From NCBI RefSeq assembly GCF_026914265.1, contig NC_069133.1:3199566-3263565 (forward strand): 64,000 bases of DNA, given 5' to 3'. Shown here one piece after another: positions 44,380 through 57,949 of the stretch. Under the pieces are notes generated by a model, which made no database searches, had not been told where the DNA came from, and saw nothing but the letters and a program-made list of their open reading frames with translations. Position 1 is the first letter of the stretch. Every line of letters begins with the position of its first letter. The position numbers and the translations under genes are program-made. Source of the stretch: Mya arenaria (lineage: Eukaryota > Mollusca > Bivalvia > Myida > Myidae).

Positions 44380-47300
44380 TGTCATCCTCTGTAAAGAGCA
44401 AAAAAAACGTAAGTAGCAACAAAATGGTTCAAACACTTAATAGATGGACAATGTTTGCAAGATTAAATAATCAAAACAACAAGAAATCAAACCGTTGTAA
44501 ACCACATATAAACCATACACCAAGGATGTCAACAAAGCAACAAACACAGAATTGTGTATTAGCAATATTCTTAGAAATACTAAAGATACAAACCATGTCT
44601 GCAGACATAACGGAACAATATAACAAGGTCAACAACAACAAATTTCAAAAGTACATAATGGTTGCAAACAAATAGAACAAACAAAAAAAGTTAGTTTTGT
44701 TATTTAAAATCACATCGAAAACAAGATGATGGATGCAAAGTCAGATGTAAACAAATCATTCAAAATCTATTTATACATAAATAATGATTGCCATCATAAA
44801 AAGTGATATAACAAACTAAGGTCACGCCCAAAATTGTCCACAGTCAGATATAGCATAAACACTGGCTGCCAAAAGCGAAAGCCAAAACAAAATTGGTAGT
44901 AGCATTGGTTAAAACACTTAAAACATAGACCATTGTATCCAACTTAAAATACTTACTTGTAATATAAAAAAATGTTCAAAACATATAACAGAGCTTCCAA
45001 CATAAACCAAGGCAACAACAAATGATTATAATCACCAAACAGATGGTGTCCATGTTTGCAAAAGTAAATAATAAAAAAACACTAAATATCATTCAAAACC
45101 ACGTAAACTTTACAAAAGGCTGTCAACAAAAACATATCATAGTAATATTAATATGGTCCAAACACACTTGCGCCATGGCTGCAGATGTATAGAATTTAAT
45201 CTCGCAAAGTCAACAACAAAATGGTTCAAAATCACTCAATAATGCACAATAAATGTAAACAAATCAACTAACTAAACAAAATGATTTAAATTCACACCAA
45301 ACAAAGATAATGGATGCCAAGAGTAGAGCAAAAACAAACAAGTCAGCGCCAATATCATTCAAACTAACATATAACACGGTTACCAAAACAAACAGCAAAC
45401 GCAGGTAGGTAATGAAACAAAGATTTAAAATCACTTAATACATTGACAATGGTTGCCAAAATATAAAACAAACTAAAATAACAACATATTGTTTTAAATC
45501 ACTTGCATAGCATAAGTAACAAAAGGAACGAAAAACAAATTAAGGCAAATGGATTCAAAATACCTTAATAGATAGACAATGGCTGCACTAAAAGAGCCAG
45601 TAACAGCATAATATAACAACAAAATGGTTCAAAATGAATTATAACGTACACATTGGGTCAGATACAAAGTGCTTCAAAATCCCTAAATGCATAGAGATAA
45701 TGGCTGAATGTTTGAAAAAAAAAAAAATCACTGAATACACAAACCACTGCCAACAAATGATCAAGAACAAACTAAATGAGCAGACATATATATAATTCAA
45801 AATAAAATAAACAAATAGGCTCTGTCTGCCAACAAAAGAGCCAAAACCATACTTAGGTTGCAACAAAATGATTAAAAATCACTTAATACAATGATGATGG
45901 CTGCAATTAAATCATTCATTAAACTGAAAATGATTCAATATGTTAAACTTGACCACGGCTGCCAAAAACAATGTCACAGAGAAACCACGGCTGGCATCAA
46001 AAATAGCTATACAGAAACAAAGATAAGTTTATACAAATTGGTTCAAAATCATCGTGTAATGAGCATGGCTACAAAAATAGTCAATCATAACAAACTAAGG
46101 TAACAACATAATATTTTAACTTCATTTAACATATTGACCATGGCTGCTATCAAAAAAGCAAACACAAGATGAATTAATAACAAAATGGTTCACAATCACT
46201 TAATACATAAACAATGGCTGATGAGTAAATAACAACCTAAGATAACAACAATACGGTGCAAAAATACCCTTTAACATAGAACATGGTTATACTTAAAGTC
46301 AAGAAATTCAAACTGGGTCCAAAACAAAATGTTCAAAATTACTAATTAGGTAAATACAATGATCAAAACCAGAAAGAGCCAAAAAAACTAAGGTAATAAA
46401 ACTATTATTTCTAACATAAACAATGACTGTTAGCAAACAAAGCAAACAAATTAAGGTAGTAAAACGATTATTTCTAACATATGTAATTCCTGTTAGCAAA
46501 AACAGTCGAAACAAACTAAGGTAATAAAACTAGTTCTTCTAACATATATAATAGCTGTAAGCAAACAGAGCCAAAACATACTAAAGTTATAAAAGAATTC
46601 TTTCTAACATATTCATTGGCTGTAAGCAAACAGAGCCAAAAGAAAACTAAGGCAATAAAACTATTATTTCGAACATATATAATAGCTGTAAACGAACAGA
46701 GCCAAATAACACTAATATTATAAAACTATTATCTCTAACAAATGCAATGGCTGTTAGCAATCAGAGCAAAAACAAACTAAGGTTAAAACACAGTTAGTTC
46801 TAACATATACAATGGATGTAAGCGAACATAGCGAAAAAACTAAGGCAATAAAACTATTACTCCTAACATATATAATGGTTGTTAGCAAACGGAACCAAAA
46901 CAATATAAGGTAATAAAACTATTATTTCAAAAACATACAATGGCTGTCAACAAACAGGGCCCAAATACACTAAGGAAATAAAACTATTATTTTTAACATA
47001 TCTAATGGCTGTTAAAACAGAGCCAAAATAAACTAAGGCAATAAAACTATTATTTCTAACATATATAATGGCTGTAACAAACAGAGAATAAATAAACTAA
47101 GGTAATAATACTATTCTTTCTAACATATACTATGGCGATTAGCACAACAGAGTCAAATCAAAACAATGGTAATAATACTACTTATTATTTCTTACATATG
47201 GAATGGCTGTAAGCAAACATTGCAAAAATAAACCAAGGTAACACCTATTAATTATAACATATAGATAAACTGTTAGCACAATAGAGCCAAATAAAACTAA

Positions 47301-49690
47301 GGTTATACAATTATTATTTCCAGCATATATAAAGGCAGGCTGTTAGCAGACAGAGTAAAAACAAACTAAGGTAATAAAACTAAAATATATAATGGCTGTA
47401 TGCGGAGAGAGCCAAAACAAAAAATGTAATAAAACTATTTTTAACATATAAAGTGCCTGTTCGCATACAGAGTCAAATACAAAGCAAGATAAAACAAAAC
47501 TTTTATTTCTAACGTAAACAATGACTGTTAGCAAACAAAGCCAAAAAAGGTAGTACACCTATAATTACTAACATATATAATTGCTTTTAGCAAAAACAGT
47601 CCAAACAAACTTAAGTAATACAACTAATATAATATAATATATAGTATAGCTGTTGGCAAACAGAGCCAAAACAACCTAAAGTTATATAACAAATACTTCT
47701 AACATATATAATGGTTGTTAGCAATCAGAGCAAAAACAACTAAGGTAGTACAACTATTACTGCTAACATATATAATGACTATTGGCAATCAGAGCAAAAA
47801 CAACTAAGGTAGTACAACTATTACTGCTAACATATATAATGGCTGTTGGAAACAGAGCCAAAACAATTAAGGTAGTATAACTATTACTGCAAACATATAT
47901 AATGGCTGTTGGCAAACAGAGCCAAAACAACTAAGGTAGTATAACTATTACTGCAAACATATATAATGGCTGTTGGCAAACAGAGTCAAAACAACTAAGG
48001 TAGTACAACTATTACTGCTAACATATATAATGACAAACTAAGGTAAGAACAAAATGGTTTAAAATCATTGCATACATTTACTACTGCTTTCAACAAAGAG
48101 ACGCATTAACTTACATAACACAAATGTGCTTTAGAGTGACTTAATACAGAGACAATGGCTGAAAGAAAGAGCCAAAAACAAAATGAGTCATTTTAAACAT
48201 ACATGCAATCTGCAAAACAATCAACAACAAACAACCTTAGTCTGCAAATATATCATTACATAGACCATGGCTGCAAAAGGTATTTATCGCAAATTAAGGT
48301 ACCAACAAAAGTTATTGAAAATCACTTCACTGCTAGCAAACAAACCGTGAACATAGTACGATATTAACAAGAAGTTTCTAAATAACTGAATACATAAATT
48401 GTGGCTACCAACAAGGAAATAAAAACAAACTAATGTAACAGTATAAACAGTGGTACAAAACACTAAATACAAAGACGACAGCTACCAATAAAGAGCTGAA
48501 ACAACATAAAGTAACAACACAACAACTTGGAGGAAAGCCGCCTAATTCATACATAATGTCTGCGAACAAATACAAACAAACTTCACATCACAAATAAGAA
48601 GTACAAAACTAATTAATTCAAAGATAATGGCTGCCAACAAAGAGCTAAAATCAAACAAAGGTTACAACACAATAAAATTGTACAAAACCTTTAAATACGT
48701 AGACATCGGCTGCCAACAAAGCGCTAAAACAAATCAAGGTACAGAAACAATTCATTGGTACGAAATCACTTAATACGTAGATAATGGCTGTTAAGGTAGC
48801 AACACAACAATGCAATACAGAGTCACTAATTACATAGACAATGGCTGTCAACAAAACGATAGTAACAAACTAAGTTAGCATCAAAACCAAGTGGTACAAA
48901 ACTATTCAATACAAAGATCATAACTGCCAACAAAGATCTAAACAAACAAACAAAGGTTACAACGGAACAAAGTGGTACGAAATGACTTAAATAACAGCTA
49001 ATGGCTGCCAACAATTAAAAGCTAAAACAAACTTAAGTTTCAACACAACAACGTGGTTCAAAATCATCTAATACATAGAAATTGGCTGCCAACAAAGTGC
49101 CCAAAACAAACTAAGGTACATACATGATGACTGCAAAATGGGATTTAAAAACATAAGAAGGTATCAATAAAAAAAAGTTCAAAATCACTTTAAAATCGTA
49201 TCAAGACTGCTCCCATACAATCCCAAAACAGAGTAAGGTATTAACAAAATGATCCATAATCGCATTACACAAAACCCATGGTTGGGAACAACATGAATAA
49301 AAACACACAACCAAAAAACGTATTATTCAAAATGTACTCATACATATTTCATGACTGCCAACAACAAACTTAAACATAGCCACAATATGGTTTGAAATCA
49401 CTTAAAACTTCGGTCATAGTTGCAATTTAATAAACCATTAATAAACTTACAACATAATGATTTAAAACAATGCCACTCATTACAAAGATCATGATGTTAC
49501 CAGCAAAAAGAGGCAAAACAATGTAATAAAACAAAACAATGGTTCAAAGTGTCTTAAATCATGTTTATGGCTGCCAGTAAAAAGACCTATTAAAACTATG
49601 AGATTAACAATATTGCTTAAAATCAATTAATGCATACAACATGACTGCCAGCAAAAAGAGCTAATCAAATACAAAGGTTACTTGCCTTAT
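44380..49690 (+). repeat. Satellite-like array, 64-75-bp units, about 5.3 kb
   Basis: The whole stretch is tandem. A typical unit carries AACTAAGGTAATAAAACTAT, TTCTAACATATATAATGGCT and GTTAGCAAACAGAGCCAAAA. At 46.4-48.0 kb the period is 64 bp (cores at 47741 and 47805) and adjacent units are nearly identical at 47.7-48.0 kb. Toward both sides the units become longer (about 70-75 bp; AAAATGGTTCAAAATCACTT, ACAATGGCTGCCAACAAAGA) and more diverged. It is A-rich on the plus strand and has no coding capacity. No hairpin-plus-spacer structure as in CRISPR. Confidence 0.88.
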
Positions 49691-50240
49691 TTGCCCACAA
49701 ATATTGCTACTCAGTTTGCTTAACACACATAAATAACATAAATAACATTCTTGACTCAAGTTAGCATCTTCTTAGTGGACTTTTTGGATTAAGTTGGAGT
49801 GTATACATTCTTTTCTTCAAATAGGTCAGTAACTACTAACAGGTCTTTCCATTAATAAAGCTTGTAACTGTTTGTAGGTCCTTGGTTAATTGAAGTTGGT
49901 GACATCTTTTTTGTCCTTTCTAGAAAGACTTTCAAGGAAGAAGTCCTTCTTGCATGAAGTTCTTGGATGCTTGTAGGTCCCTTTATAAATGTTATTGTTA
50001 CCATTTGAATGTATTTTCTTGTATGTACATGGCTTAGCTTCTTGTATGTGCTTGAAAAAAGGGCCACAAAATTATCATCTGAGCTGCTATCTCAAAAATC
50101 TCCTAATACTAATATAATCATATCAAGCACATGTAAACCTATAAAACAAAGAGGCATTCCAAATAAAAATAATGGTTAAAGTAATTTTCAAGAAACATGA
50201 TTTTACAACAGAACATGAAGCATGACAAGCAGAAATGCGT
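49691..50240. other. No gene recognised
   Basis: A transition from satellite to minisatellite. A GTAGGTCCTTGGTTAATTGA / GTAGGTCCCTTTATAAATG pair hints at decayed repeats. No exon. Confidence 0.4.
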
Positions 50241-50249
50241 CCTTGAACA

Positions 50250-50637
50250 AATACGACATTAACAGCAAACATGCCATTAAAAGCAAATATAACATTAACA
50301 GCAAACATGACATTAACAGCAAATATGACATTAACAGCAAACATGACATTAACAGCAAATATGACATTAACAGCAAATATGACATTAACAGCAAATATGC
50401 TAAACAGTTAATTTGACATTAACTGTAAATTTGACCTCAACAGCAGATCTGACATTAGCAGCAAACATGGCATTAACAGCAAATATAAAATTAACAGCAA
50501 ATATGACTTTAACAGCAAACATGACATTAAGAGCAAACATGAAATTAACAGCAAATATGACATTAACAGCAAACACTACATTGACAGCAGGTATGACATT
50601 AACAGTAAGAACATCATTAACAGAAAATATGACGTAA
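50250..50637 (+). repeat. 18-bp minisatellite, about 21 copies
   Basis: The unit AATATGACATTAACAGCA alternates with AACATGACATTAACAGCA. Since 18 is a multiple of three, frames stay open on both strands; the repetitive Ser/Lys/Asn or Leu/Met peptides are artefacts. Copies degrade toward 50.4-50.63 kb. Confidence 0.93.
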
Positions 50638-50639
50638 TA

Positions 50640-51186
50640 GTTTATTGCGGCTTAAAACATAATGGGGAAGCTCATGGTGTAATATGTTGAAAATGACATC
50701 GGTACTTTCTAGGGAATTTATGTATTTAAATTTGTGTAAAACGATTTCAGAGAATTAAAAAATTGGAATTTCAAATGTAACTTTTCTATAGACGTAATTC
50801 ACAAACTTCCACCATAATTAGTCTAAATATGTTTATGTTTGTATAGAAAAATATGAAGATCCACTGAAGGAAAGCATCTCTACAACTGTGGTTATATCTA
50901 AACAAAAACACACTAACTTATAACTAAGCTGTATTAAAAGAATGAAGACATGCCAGTGCAACCAATTAAACAGACTTAAAAAAAAATTACAGACAATTGA
51001 TGTTTACATCAGTAAGAACAGATTAAAAATAATTGGCAGACAGAGTACAGAAAAAATAGCTTTTGGTGAGGAATATATATCTGGAAAAGCATAGTTAAAT
51101 GTGTGTTTCGTGTGTATGTATATCAGAAAAGACAGGGTAAACTTTTTTTGATAGACATAGGACAGGAAAATGACTTCTTGCAGACA
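50640..51186. other. No gene recognised
   Basis: AT-rich gap between two minisatellites, with no exon or RNA gene visible. Confidence 0.4.
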
Positions 51187-51415
51187 GGAGGGGCTGCTGG
51201 TGGGCATTAGGGACTGCTTGTGTGCATGAGGGACTGCTGGCAGGCATTAGGGGCTGCATGCGGGAATAAGGGGATGCTGGTAGGCACTAGGGGCTGCTGG
51301 AGGGCATGAGGGGCTGCTGGGGAGCATGTGGGGCTGCTGGCGGGTATAAGGGTTTGCTGGCGGGCATGAGAGGGTGCTGGCAGGCATTAGGGGCTGCTGA
51401 CGGGCATGAGGGGCT
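51187..51415 (+). repeat. GC-rich 20-bp minisatellite, about 11 copies
   Basis: The unit GGGGCTGCTGGCGGGCATGA has variants. It stands out against the AT-rich surroundings and is purine-rich on the plus strand. Confidence 0.9.
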
Positions 51416-53394
51416 AACAACTCACAAGAGCAAGAATTTGTTATTGTTGGCAAACGTATGGTATCTATGACTATATCGTAAATTAACAGAACAGCGTAAA
51501 TTGTTGTATATAACTTATGAATATAGACTGAATTATTGGTTGCATTCAAAGTGTGTCTGTTTAACTTTGTATTTTAGGGATAAGCCACAATAAAAGAGGG
51601 TAGTACTAATTTGTACATGTTTTGGTCAATGAACAAGTAAATCTGAAGTGTAAAAGTGAGAGATTTAATGAGAAAAGAAATAATGGAAACAACAGTTATT
51701 TGTAATCACTGTTTTACTTTAATTTACTATAGTAGAGATTTGTTTATGCCTTGAGATACATTGCTTAATAAGACATTGAATTATAAGGGATGCATCAATA
51801 CCACATATTTTGGTTGTTAACCTCAAGCAGTTTAACATAAATATGCTTATATAAACCTAAAAACTAATGAGATATCTTCTGTTATATTGTAGTGATCAGT
51901 AATTCAATATCTAGTCTTAATCATTCAGTTCCAAATACAATATCACTTATGATCTTAAAAGTGTCAAACATTTCTTAATTTTTAGAATGTTTTCACATCA
52001 TTTGTTTGTGTTGTATTTATTATCAGATATACAATTAAATGTTTTAATCACTATTACAGACATATCACATTAAATTTGTTTCTTTTTCAATAGGTAATGA
52101 AAATAGGGTTTGCATAGTTTCTATAACTGTTGAATGCCCATATTCCATAATCATAATTTAATTTGAGGCACATTTTGTGGGGCCCCAATAAACTTTTCTA
52201 ATTAATTAATTCAAACTTATAATCAATCTGATTGATTACAAAGGATTACATTTAACCATTGCCCATTTGCTGGTATAGTTTTGTGTGGACAAATTTTCCT
52301 GATGCTGTTGAGTGTGACCTTGACTTTTGAACTGCTGACCTCAAAACCAATCAGGGTTATTTTCTGTCAAGGGCAAGTAGTGACCTTAACATAAGGGTTT
52401 TCGTATGAACAAGGGCACACCACCACTTAAGTTTCATTCTCCAAGATCAAACCATACAGGAGTTATTGTGTGGACAAGATTTGGTCTACTGACTGACTTA
52501 CCAATCAATGGACAGACATTTCCAAACATTTTTTTTTTTTGTAATAACTATAAACTTACATCAGTTTGATGAGTCAGGCAACAGTTCATGTTGAATTTAT
52601 ACTTATGTTGACAAGGCTCATGTTGCATACCGTACTCATGTTGACCATACCATGTTGTGGTGGTGTTACCATGGTTTGGTCCGTTGGTTCTCTCCGTAGT
52701 TCTGAAAGACAGATAATAAAGCATGCATATCTGGTTTATCATGCAGTCAAGCCTAATTCTAGGCATCCCAATAGGGCAGACATTCAGACCAACTCCTAAT
52801 TGAAAGAATCTTTGAAATCCAGAACTTATACCTTCTTCAATCTAAGTTTGTGACTAACATCTTTTATTAATGGTTAAACCTATTATTTGGAGCATCTTCA
52901 GTAATTTTAGCGATCAATTCTTGAGATGTAGCAATTTCAAAATAACAACTGTTGAACCCTAACCCTCAACATTCATTTTTTAGTTGAACAGATCTAGTTA
53001 ATCTAGTGTTATGCACCTTGCTTATATACATTTGTGTATTGTAAGGTATCTGGCAACATGTGTTTCAAGTTTTATTTGCATATCTTGATTTGTTTTGAAT
53101 TATGTCCAAGACTCAAGTCTTTGCACTTGTAATGATGAGGATAAAAAACTGACACCAAGACTATTACAATGGGATAAAAAAATCTTCAAAACCAAGAGAG
53201 CTTAAAACAGGACTTTAACTTGAAATACAGACTCAATTAAGATGTTAGAAACTATAGAGAGTATTTCCAAAATTTAAAAAGTCTTCTGGAATTTTCATTC
53301 TCTATTTAGGGAACAATTTGTCATGAAAGAGGCCTGGCATATTTTGGTGTGGACAATTAATGAGCAAACAGCAGTTGCAAACTGCCGAAAAACT
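51416..53394. other. No gene; one dispersed-repeat fragment
   Basis: Mostly AT-rich. At 52260-52480 there is a fragment with GTGTGACCTTGACTTTTGAA, CTGACCTCAAAACCAATCAG and GTTTTCGTATGAACAAGG, which matches the mollusc-type dispersed family. The frame at 52566-52799 has no recognisable content. Confidence 0.4.
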
Positions 53395-53765
53395 CATTTT
53401 TAGCCATAAATATCAATTTTCGAACCTATATATGAAAACTGAGATCTGATATTTTGTCTTTAGTCTTTTATCACTCGTTTTCAGAAATTTACACAAAAAT
53501 TGGCTCATTCTAAGAAGAAAAAAAGTTGTCAAAACGGTCAATCTGTGAGAGTGCAGCCTTAAGTCCCTAGCTCCACAACAGTTAAAGCCAGAATTTGGCT
53601 CATTCTTAGAAAAAAAGTTGTCAAAATGATCAATATGTGAGAGTGCAGCCTTAAGTCCCTAGCTCCACAACAGATAAAGCCAGAAATTGGCTCATTCTTA
53701 GAAAAAAAGTTGTCAAAATGGTCAATCTGTGAGAGTGCAGCCTTAAGTCCCTAGCTCAACAACAG
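53395..53765. mobile_element. TTAA MITE copy with tandemly amplified right end
   Basis: The interior (TTTTTAGCCATAAATATCAA, ATTGGCTCATTC) and terminus (GTCAATCTGTGAGAGTGCAG) match the MITE at 16224-16562. The terminus plus the adjoining host flank (TTAAGTCCCTAGCTCCACAA) is repeated three times with an exact 92-bp period (GTGCAGCC at 53551, 53643, 53735). The TTAA junction is preserved in each copy. Confidence 0.8.
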
Positions 53766-54879
53766 TCAAATAGTTGCATCTAGCTCTACATGTGGGTATT
53801 ATTTCTTGCAACATGTGGTGTATCAAATTTGGGGCAATTGACACCCCAGTAAAAATGTCAGTGGAATACCAGTGGAATACCACTGTATTCCAGTGGTTTA
53901 CATAAATACACTGGTATTCCAATGAAATACCACATAATACCAGTGGAATACAAATGCATTTCAGTGGTAAACATAATAACACTGGTATTCCACTGGCAAC
54001 CAATAATCCGTAGTGGTATGCCACTGGTCAAATTTATTTCAGTTGTATACCAATGGATTTCCAGTGGACTGGATTAAGAAAATTAAAATAATAAATGAAA
54101 TTAAATCAGGTTGTGCTAAATGTAAAATAAGATATAAGGGTTAGTTTGGATTCTGGTTACATTAGTCATACATGCTATTCTGTGGGTCGATGGGGGACAC
54201 AGTAGGCCCCTTGGTCTTAGGGATGTACTCTGGTGATAGGCAAAGGGCGGCTGGCCCTTTTGAAGCTTGTGGGAATTATGCATATTAATGTTCAAAGATT
54301 GCATTTAAACATAGCTTTTCTAGTTGCTAATGCACCAGTCAGACAATTGTAACCACACACCCCCCACCCCCGGGCTGGGGTACACCAAGGATTGAGAGGG
54401 GATGTTTTAACCTTTCTTGTTAATCAACTTCGTGTACAGATGGTCATGGATTTGTGGCTGTAGAAATATTCTTAACAAGGTGTTGAAAATCAAAAGAAGA
54501 TTTTTTCATGAACTCAAACAACTGGTTCTAAAAAAATTGAATTGGTTAAGAAATAGTTTTCTCATACAACTTCTGTTTTAGTGACCATGCTTTACATATA
54601 TAATTGATAGGCATTCATAGTCGTTTATATGATTTTTTAAACTTCACAATTGACTTACGTTTTGTTTAAGCAAATGTCTGGAGTCTTTGGTTTGCCATGA
54701 CGTCAATGCGCCAAACAGTAGTTTTTAATCTCCACTATTAGACAGCGTGAAAATGTAACACATTGGCTGATAGCTGGTAAGATCAATAATCTATGTGATT
54801 TCTATCCTCTACAGCAATTCAACGTCCATTAATTGTCTTTATTACTGAAAAAAGTGCACACACAACTGAATAACAACAA

Positions 54880-54978
54880 TAAGCCGCCATTTTGAAATGA
54901 ACCGGAAGTACACTTTGCAGACGATAATGGATGAAGCTTTCAATTTTTTAGTAGATAATTTGACCACTATGGCAAACT
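54880..54978 (+). promoter_or_regulatory. Possible promoter and first exon inside the large element
   Basis: GCCGCCATTTTG (YY1-like) and ACCGGAAGT (ETS-like) lie just before ATGGATGAAG at 54928, which runs open to a strong donor (GTGAGT, GT at 54979). A second splice-bounded segment occurs at about 55403-55449 (acceptor CCATTTTAG, donor GTGAGT). Joining them in the simple way gives a stop, so any first exon would be untranslated. The factor assignments rest on consensus words only. Confidence 0.25.
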
Positions 54979-55805
54979 GGTGAGTTTTTACCTATCACTT
55001 GTAGATTATTGTTGAACTAAATTGGTTTGACTCCTTACTAAATGTACAAAATTATTCAATGAAAATATCTAGTGACTGTTATTTCTGGAAAGAGCATGTC
55101 AATCGTCAGTTTGAATTTTCTTTTAACTAATTAAATTTCTTATAATTAAATATTATGATTTTTTACAAAAAAAAAACAACACTTATTGCAATTTCGCTTC
55201 ATCGCTTTGAAATGGTTTTACTTGTGTAATACTTTCATTTGATCGGAAAAGAGACAATTTAAAGAAGTCGCGAAAATATGTGACATTTTAGAATTTATGA
55301 TTTGTGACTGCATTCATTTAATGTTCTTGGGTGATTGGGTGAAGAAATCATGTGTTACTAATAATTGTTTATGATATTCACTGAAATAATTGTCCATTTT
55401 AGACTCAATGGAGACAAGTAATACACAACCAGTTTTGCAGTTAGTTAAAGTGAGTATGTCAACTTTCCCCGTTACCGGTACGGTACGCCTGACCCCTGAT
55501 CACTTTGACACCGTACAGAGCCCCCATCCACCAACATGTCCTGTATAATTTCTGCAGGTGCTCACTTGTTTACGACACTAGGGTTATTGGTAAGGATTAT
55601 AGTTAAGATAATTTTAAAATTTATGAAGTTTTTTTCTTGTCGACTCATGAAAGCGTCATAGTGGATTTCAATGGAACCAAATATATATTTGACAGAAGTG
55701 AGTGTAGCTGTTAATGCAAAGTCGTACATTTATTGTTTTTCCATGGGAGGGCCCATTTCTCTCAAACACAGTCATTCTTCTACGAGAACAATGCCCCTTA
55801 TGGCC

Positions 55806-57942
55806 CAGTCACATAGCCCGGCCGATGTCCGGCATCGGTAGAGCTCGGTGGTTTTTTTTTGGTGCCACCGAGCTCTCCTCATCGGAAGCAGAGCTGGGTG
55901 ACGTGAACGGACTCCGTCCGGACATCTTCAGGCGACCGACCGAACACCGGCCGGTGACCGTACGGAGTCTCTCTCAAAATGCGAGTTTTTTCTGCCGATG
56001 TGGCAGCAACTACCGGCCGGAGGTCGGCCGGACATCGGAAGGAATACGGCCGGTACCCGAGCAGGTAACAGGACACCGTGCGATCGCCGGCCGGGTTGTT
56101 AACGGGCTTTGAACAATGACCGGCCGATGCTCGTCCGATGTAACACGGACTTGGGTGCCGAGCTATTCCGTTCTTCCTACCTGACATTGTCAGTTCATCA
56201 CTATGGCTGCACCGAGGAGACTTCGAATGGCACTGCTCGAACACGAACTGGCTCAAGTAAGGTTCCAGTACAACCTGGTCCTGGCGGCAATACTAGAAGC
56301 CGCCGAGAGGGAGCGACAGAGGGCCCGCAGAAGAGAAAGACGCTGGTGGGTGCGAGAGTTTATCCTACGCAGACCCCTTTTCGGCCAGTACGAGACTCTC
56401 ATGAAGGAACTCGAGGCCGAGCACGCTGCCGACTTCAAAGCCTTCCTCCGCATGGAGCCACAGATGTACTATGAGTTGCTTAACCGAGTTGGCCCCCGCA
56501 TTACCAAGAGTACAACGTAAGTTAATCCGTATTTTGCAAACAAAATTCCCTCCAAACATTATATTCTTGCTAAGGTTTAATCATATTTCATCCTCTCCTG
56601 TTGCAGGCATCGAACCCCCTTGGACCCTGGACTGAAGCTGGCAATCACCTTGAGGTTTTTGGCGACCGGAAGCAGGTACCACGATCTTGCGTTTGCGTTT
56701 CGTGTCCCACACAACACCATCGCCCTTTTCATCCCCGAGGTGTGTCAGGCCATCTACGACGTATACGAGGATGAGATGTGGGCCACTCCCCAGACAGAGG
56801 ATGAATGGCGCCCGGTGGCCGAGGGATTCGGAGACAGGTGGAACTTCCCCCACTCTTGTGGCGCGATCGATGGGAAGCACGTCGCAATCAAGAAGCCCCC
56901 CAAGAGTGGCTCACTCTACTACAACTATAAAGGCTTCTTTTCTATCGTCATGCTTGCGGTGGTAGACTCGAACTACAAGTTCATCTGGGTGGATGTGGGG
57001 TCACCAGGGTCGTGTTCCGATGCCGGCATCTTTAACCGGTCGCGGCTAGAGCCAGGTCTTCGTGAGGGAACGATCGGACACCCCAACCGGATTCGCTGCT
57101 TAATGACGACCGGGACACACCCTACTACATGGTCGGAGACGACGCCTTCCCCCTTCGGCAATACATGTTAAAGCCCTACCCTCATCGTCACCTGGCACGG
57201 GACGAGCGGTTCTTCAATTACCGGTGTTCCAGGGCACGCCGTGTGGTTGAAAATGCGTTTGGTATACTTGACAATCGCTTCAGACGTCTTCTAACAACCC
57301 TGGAAATGAGACCGTCGACAGTTACTAAGACCGTCATGGCCTGCATGACCCTTCACAACCTCATGAGGACTCGTTACCCCAACATCCAGAATGCCGATCT
57401 CGACCGGGAAGATGAGCAGGGCCAGTTCATCGCGGGTGCATGGCGAGACCAAGCCGTGCTCGAAGATGTGCAAGCAGCAGGGAACGGACCATATATATAT
57501 ACTAGCAGAGATATCCGGCCGGGTTACGGCCGAGTTCCGGTCGAGTTCCGGCCGAGCATCGGCCGGTGTCCCTTACATCGGTCAGCCACCGGTACTAGAC
57601 TTTCCAAGGCTCTGTCCCACATCGGCCGGAGCTCGGTCGGAGTTCGGCCGGTGTCCGTTAAAAAAACCTCGTCCTCTGGTTGTCTCAGATGCACGGGACA
57701 CCGGCCGATACTCGGCCGTGCACCGGCCGACGTGTTTTCCGATGTGGTTACGATGGGGCTGCGATGAGGGAGCTCGGTGAGAGCCCGGTGAAATTTAGCT
57801 CCGAAGTTAAAATTTCACCGAGCTGCCACCGATGCGGTTTTAAGCAACAAACGCCACGGATGTCCGGCCGGTGTCCGGCCGGTGTTCGGTGAAAATCGCA
57901 TCGCTGGCTCATCGGAACCTCATCGGCCGGGCTATGTGACTG
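55806..57942 (+). mobile_element. PIF/Harbinger-type transposon, 2137 bp, GC-rich
   Basis: Perfect 22-bp inverted ends at 55806-55827 (begins CAGTCACATAGCCC) and 57921-57942 (ends GGGCTATGTGACTG). Subterminal regions (55820-56110 and 57500-57925) are packed with CGGCCGG, GTCCGGCC and related words. GC content is far above the neighbouring DNA, marking a recent arrival. A 3-bp target duplication expected for this superfamily is not obvious (GCC versus AGT outside the ends). It encodes a DDE transposase on the plus strand. Confidence 0.85.
56203..57767 (+). pseudogene. HARBI1-like DDE transposase, two exons, one frameshift
   Basis: Exon 1 runs from ATG 56203 to 56516 (donor GTAAGT) and exon 2 starts at 56607 (acceptor TGTTGCAG), with the frame preserved across the intron. 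Exon 1 gives an Arg/Glu-rich helical N-terminus (RERQRARRRERRWW). Exon 2 carries LAITLRFLATGSRY, then the DDE_Tnp_4 signatures: CGAIDGKHVAIKKP (first D), GSPGSCSDAGIF (second D), YYMVGDDAFPL and RRVVENAFGILDNRFR (catalytic E). Between GTIGHP and the VGDDAF block the frame changes by a single base near 57085, in a CCCC run, so the protein is broken before the last catalytic residue. After GNGPYIY the frame runs on into the subterminal CGGCCGG repeats and the true C-terminus is uncertain. A sequencing error could explain the shift. If real, this copy is inactive. Confidence 0.85.
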
Positions 57943-57949
57943 AGTCATT

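Noticed and set aside
44380..49690. Regularly spaced repeats resembling a CRISPR array
   Set aside because: Eukaryotic context. The full unit repeats rather than conserved repeats with unique spacers, and there are no cas genes.
55879..56256. 125-codon minus-strand frame and the 132-codon plus-strand frame at 55714-56112
   Set aside because: Both fall in the GC-rich CGGCCGG subterminal repeats of the Harbinger element, where stop codons are rare by composition.
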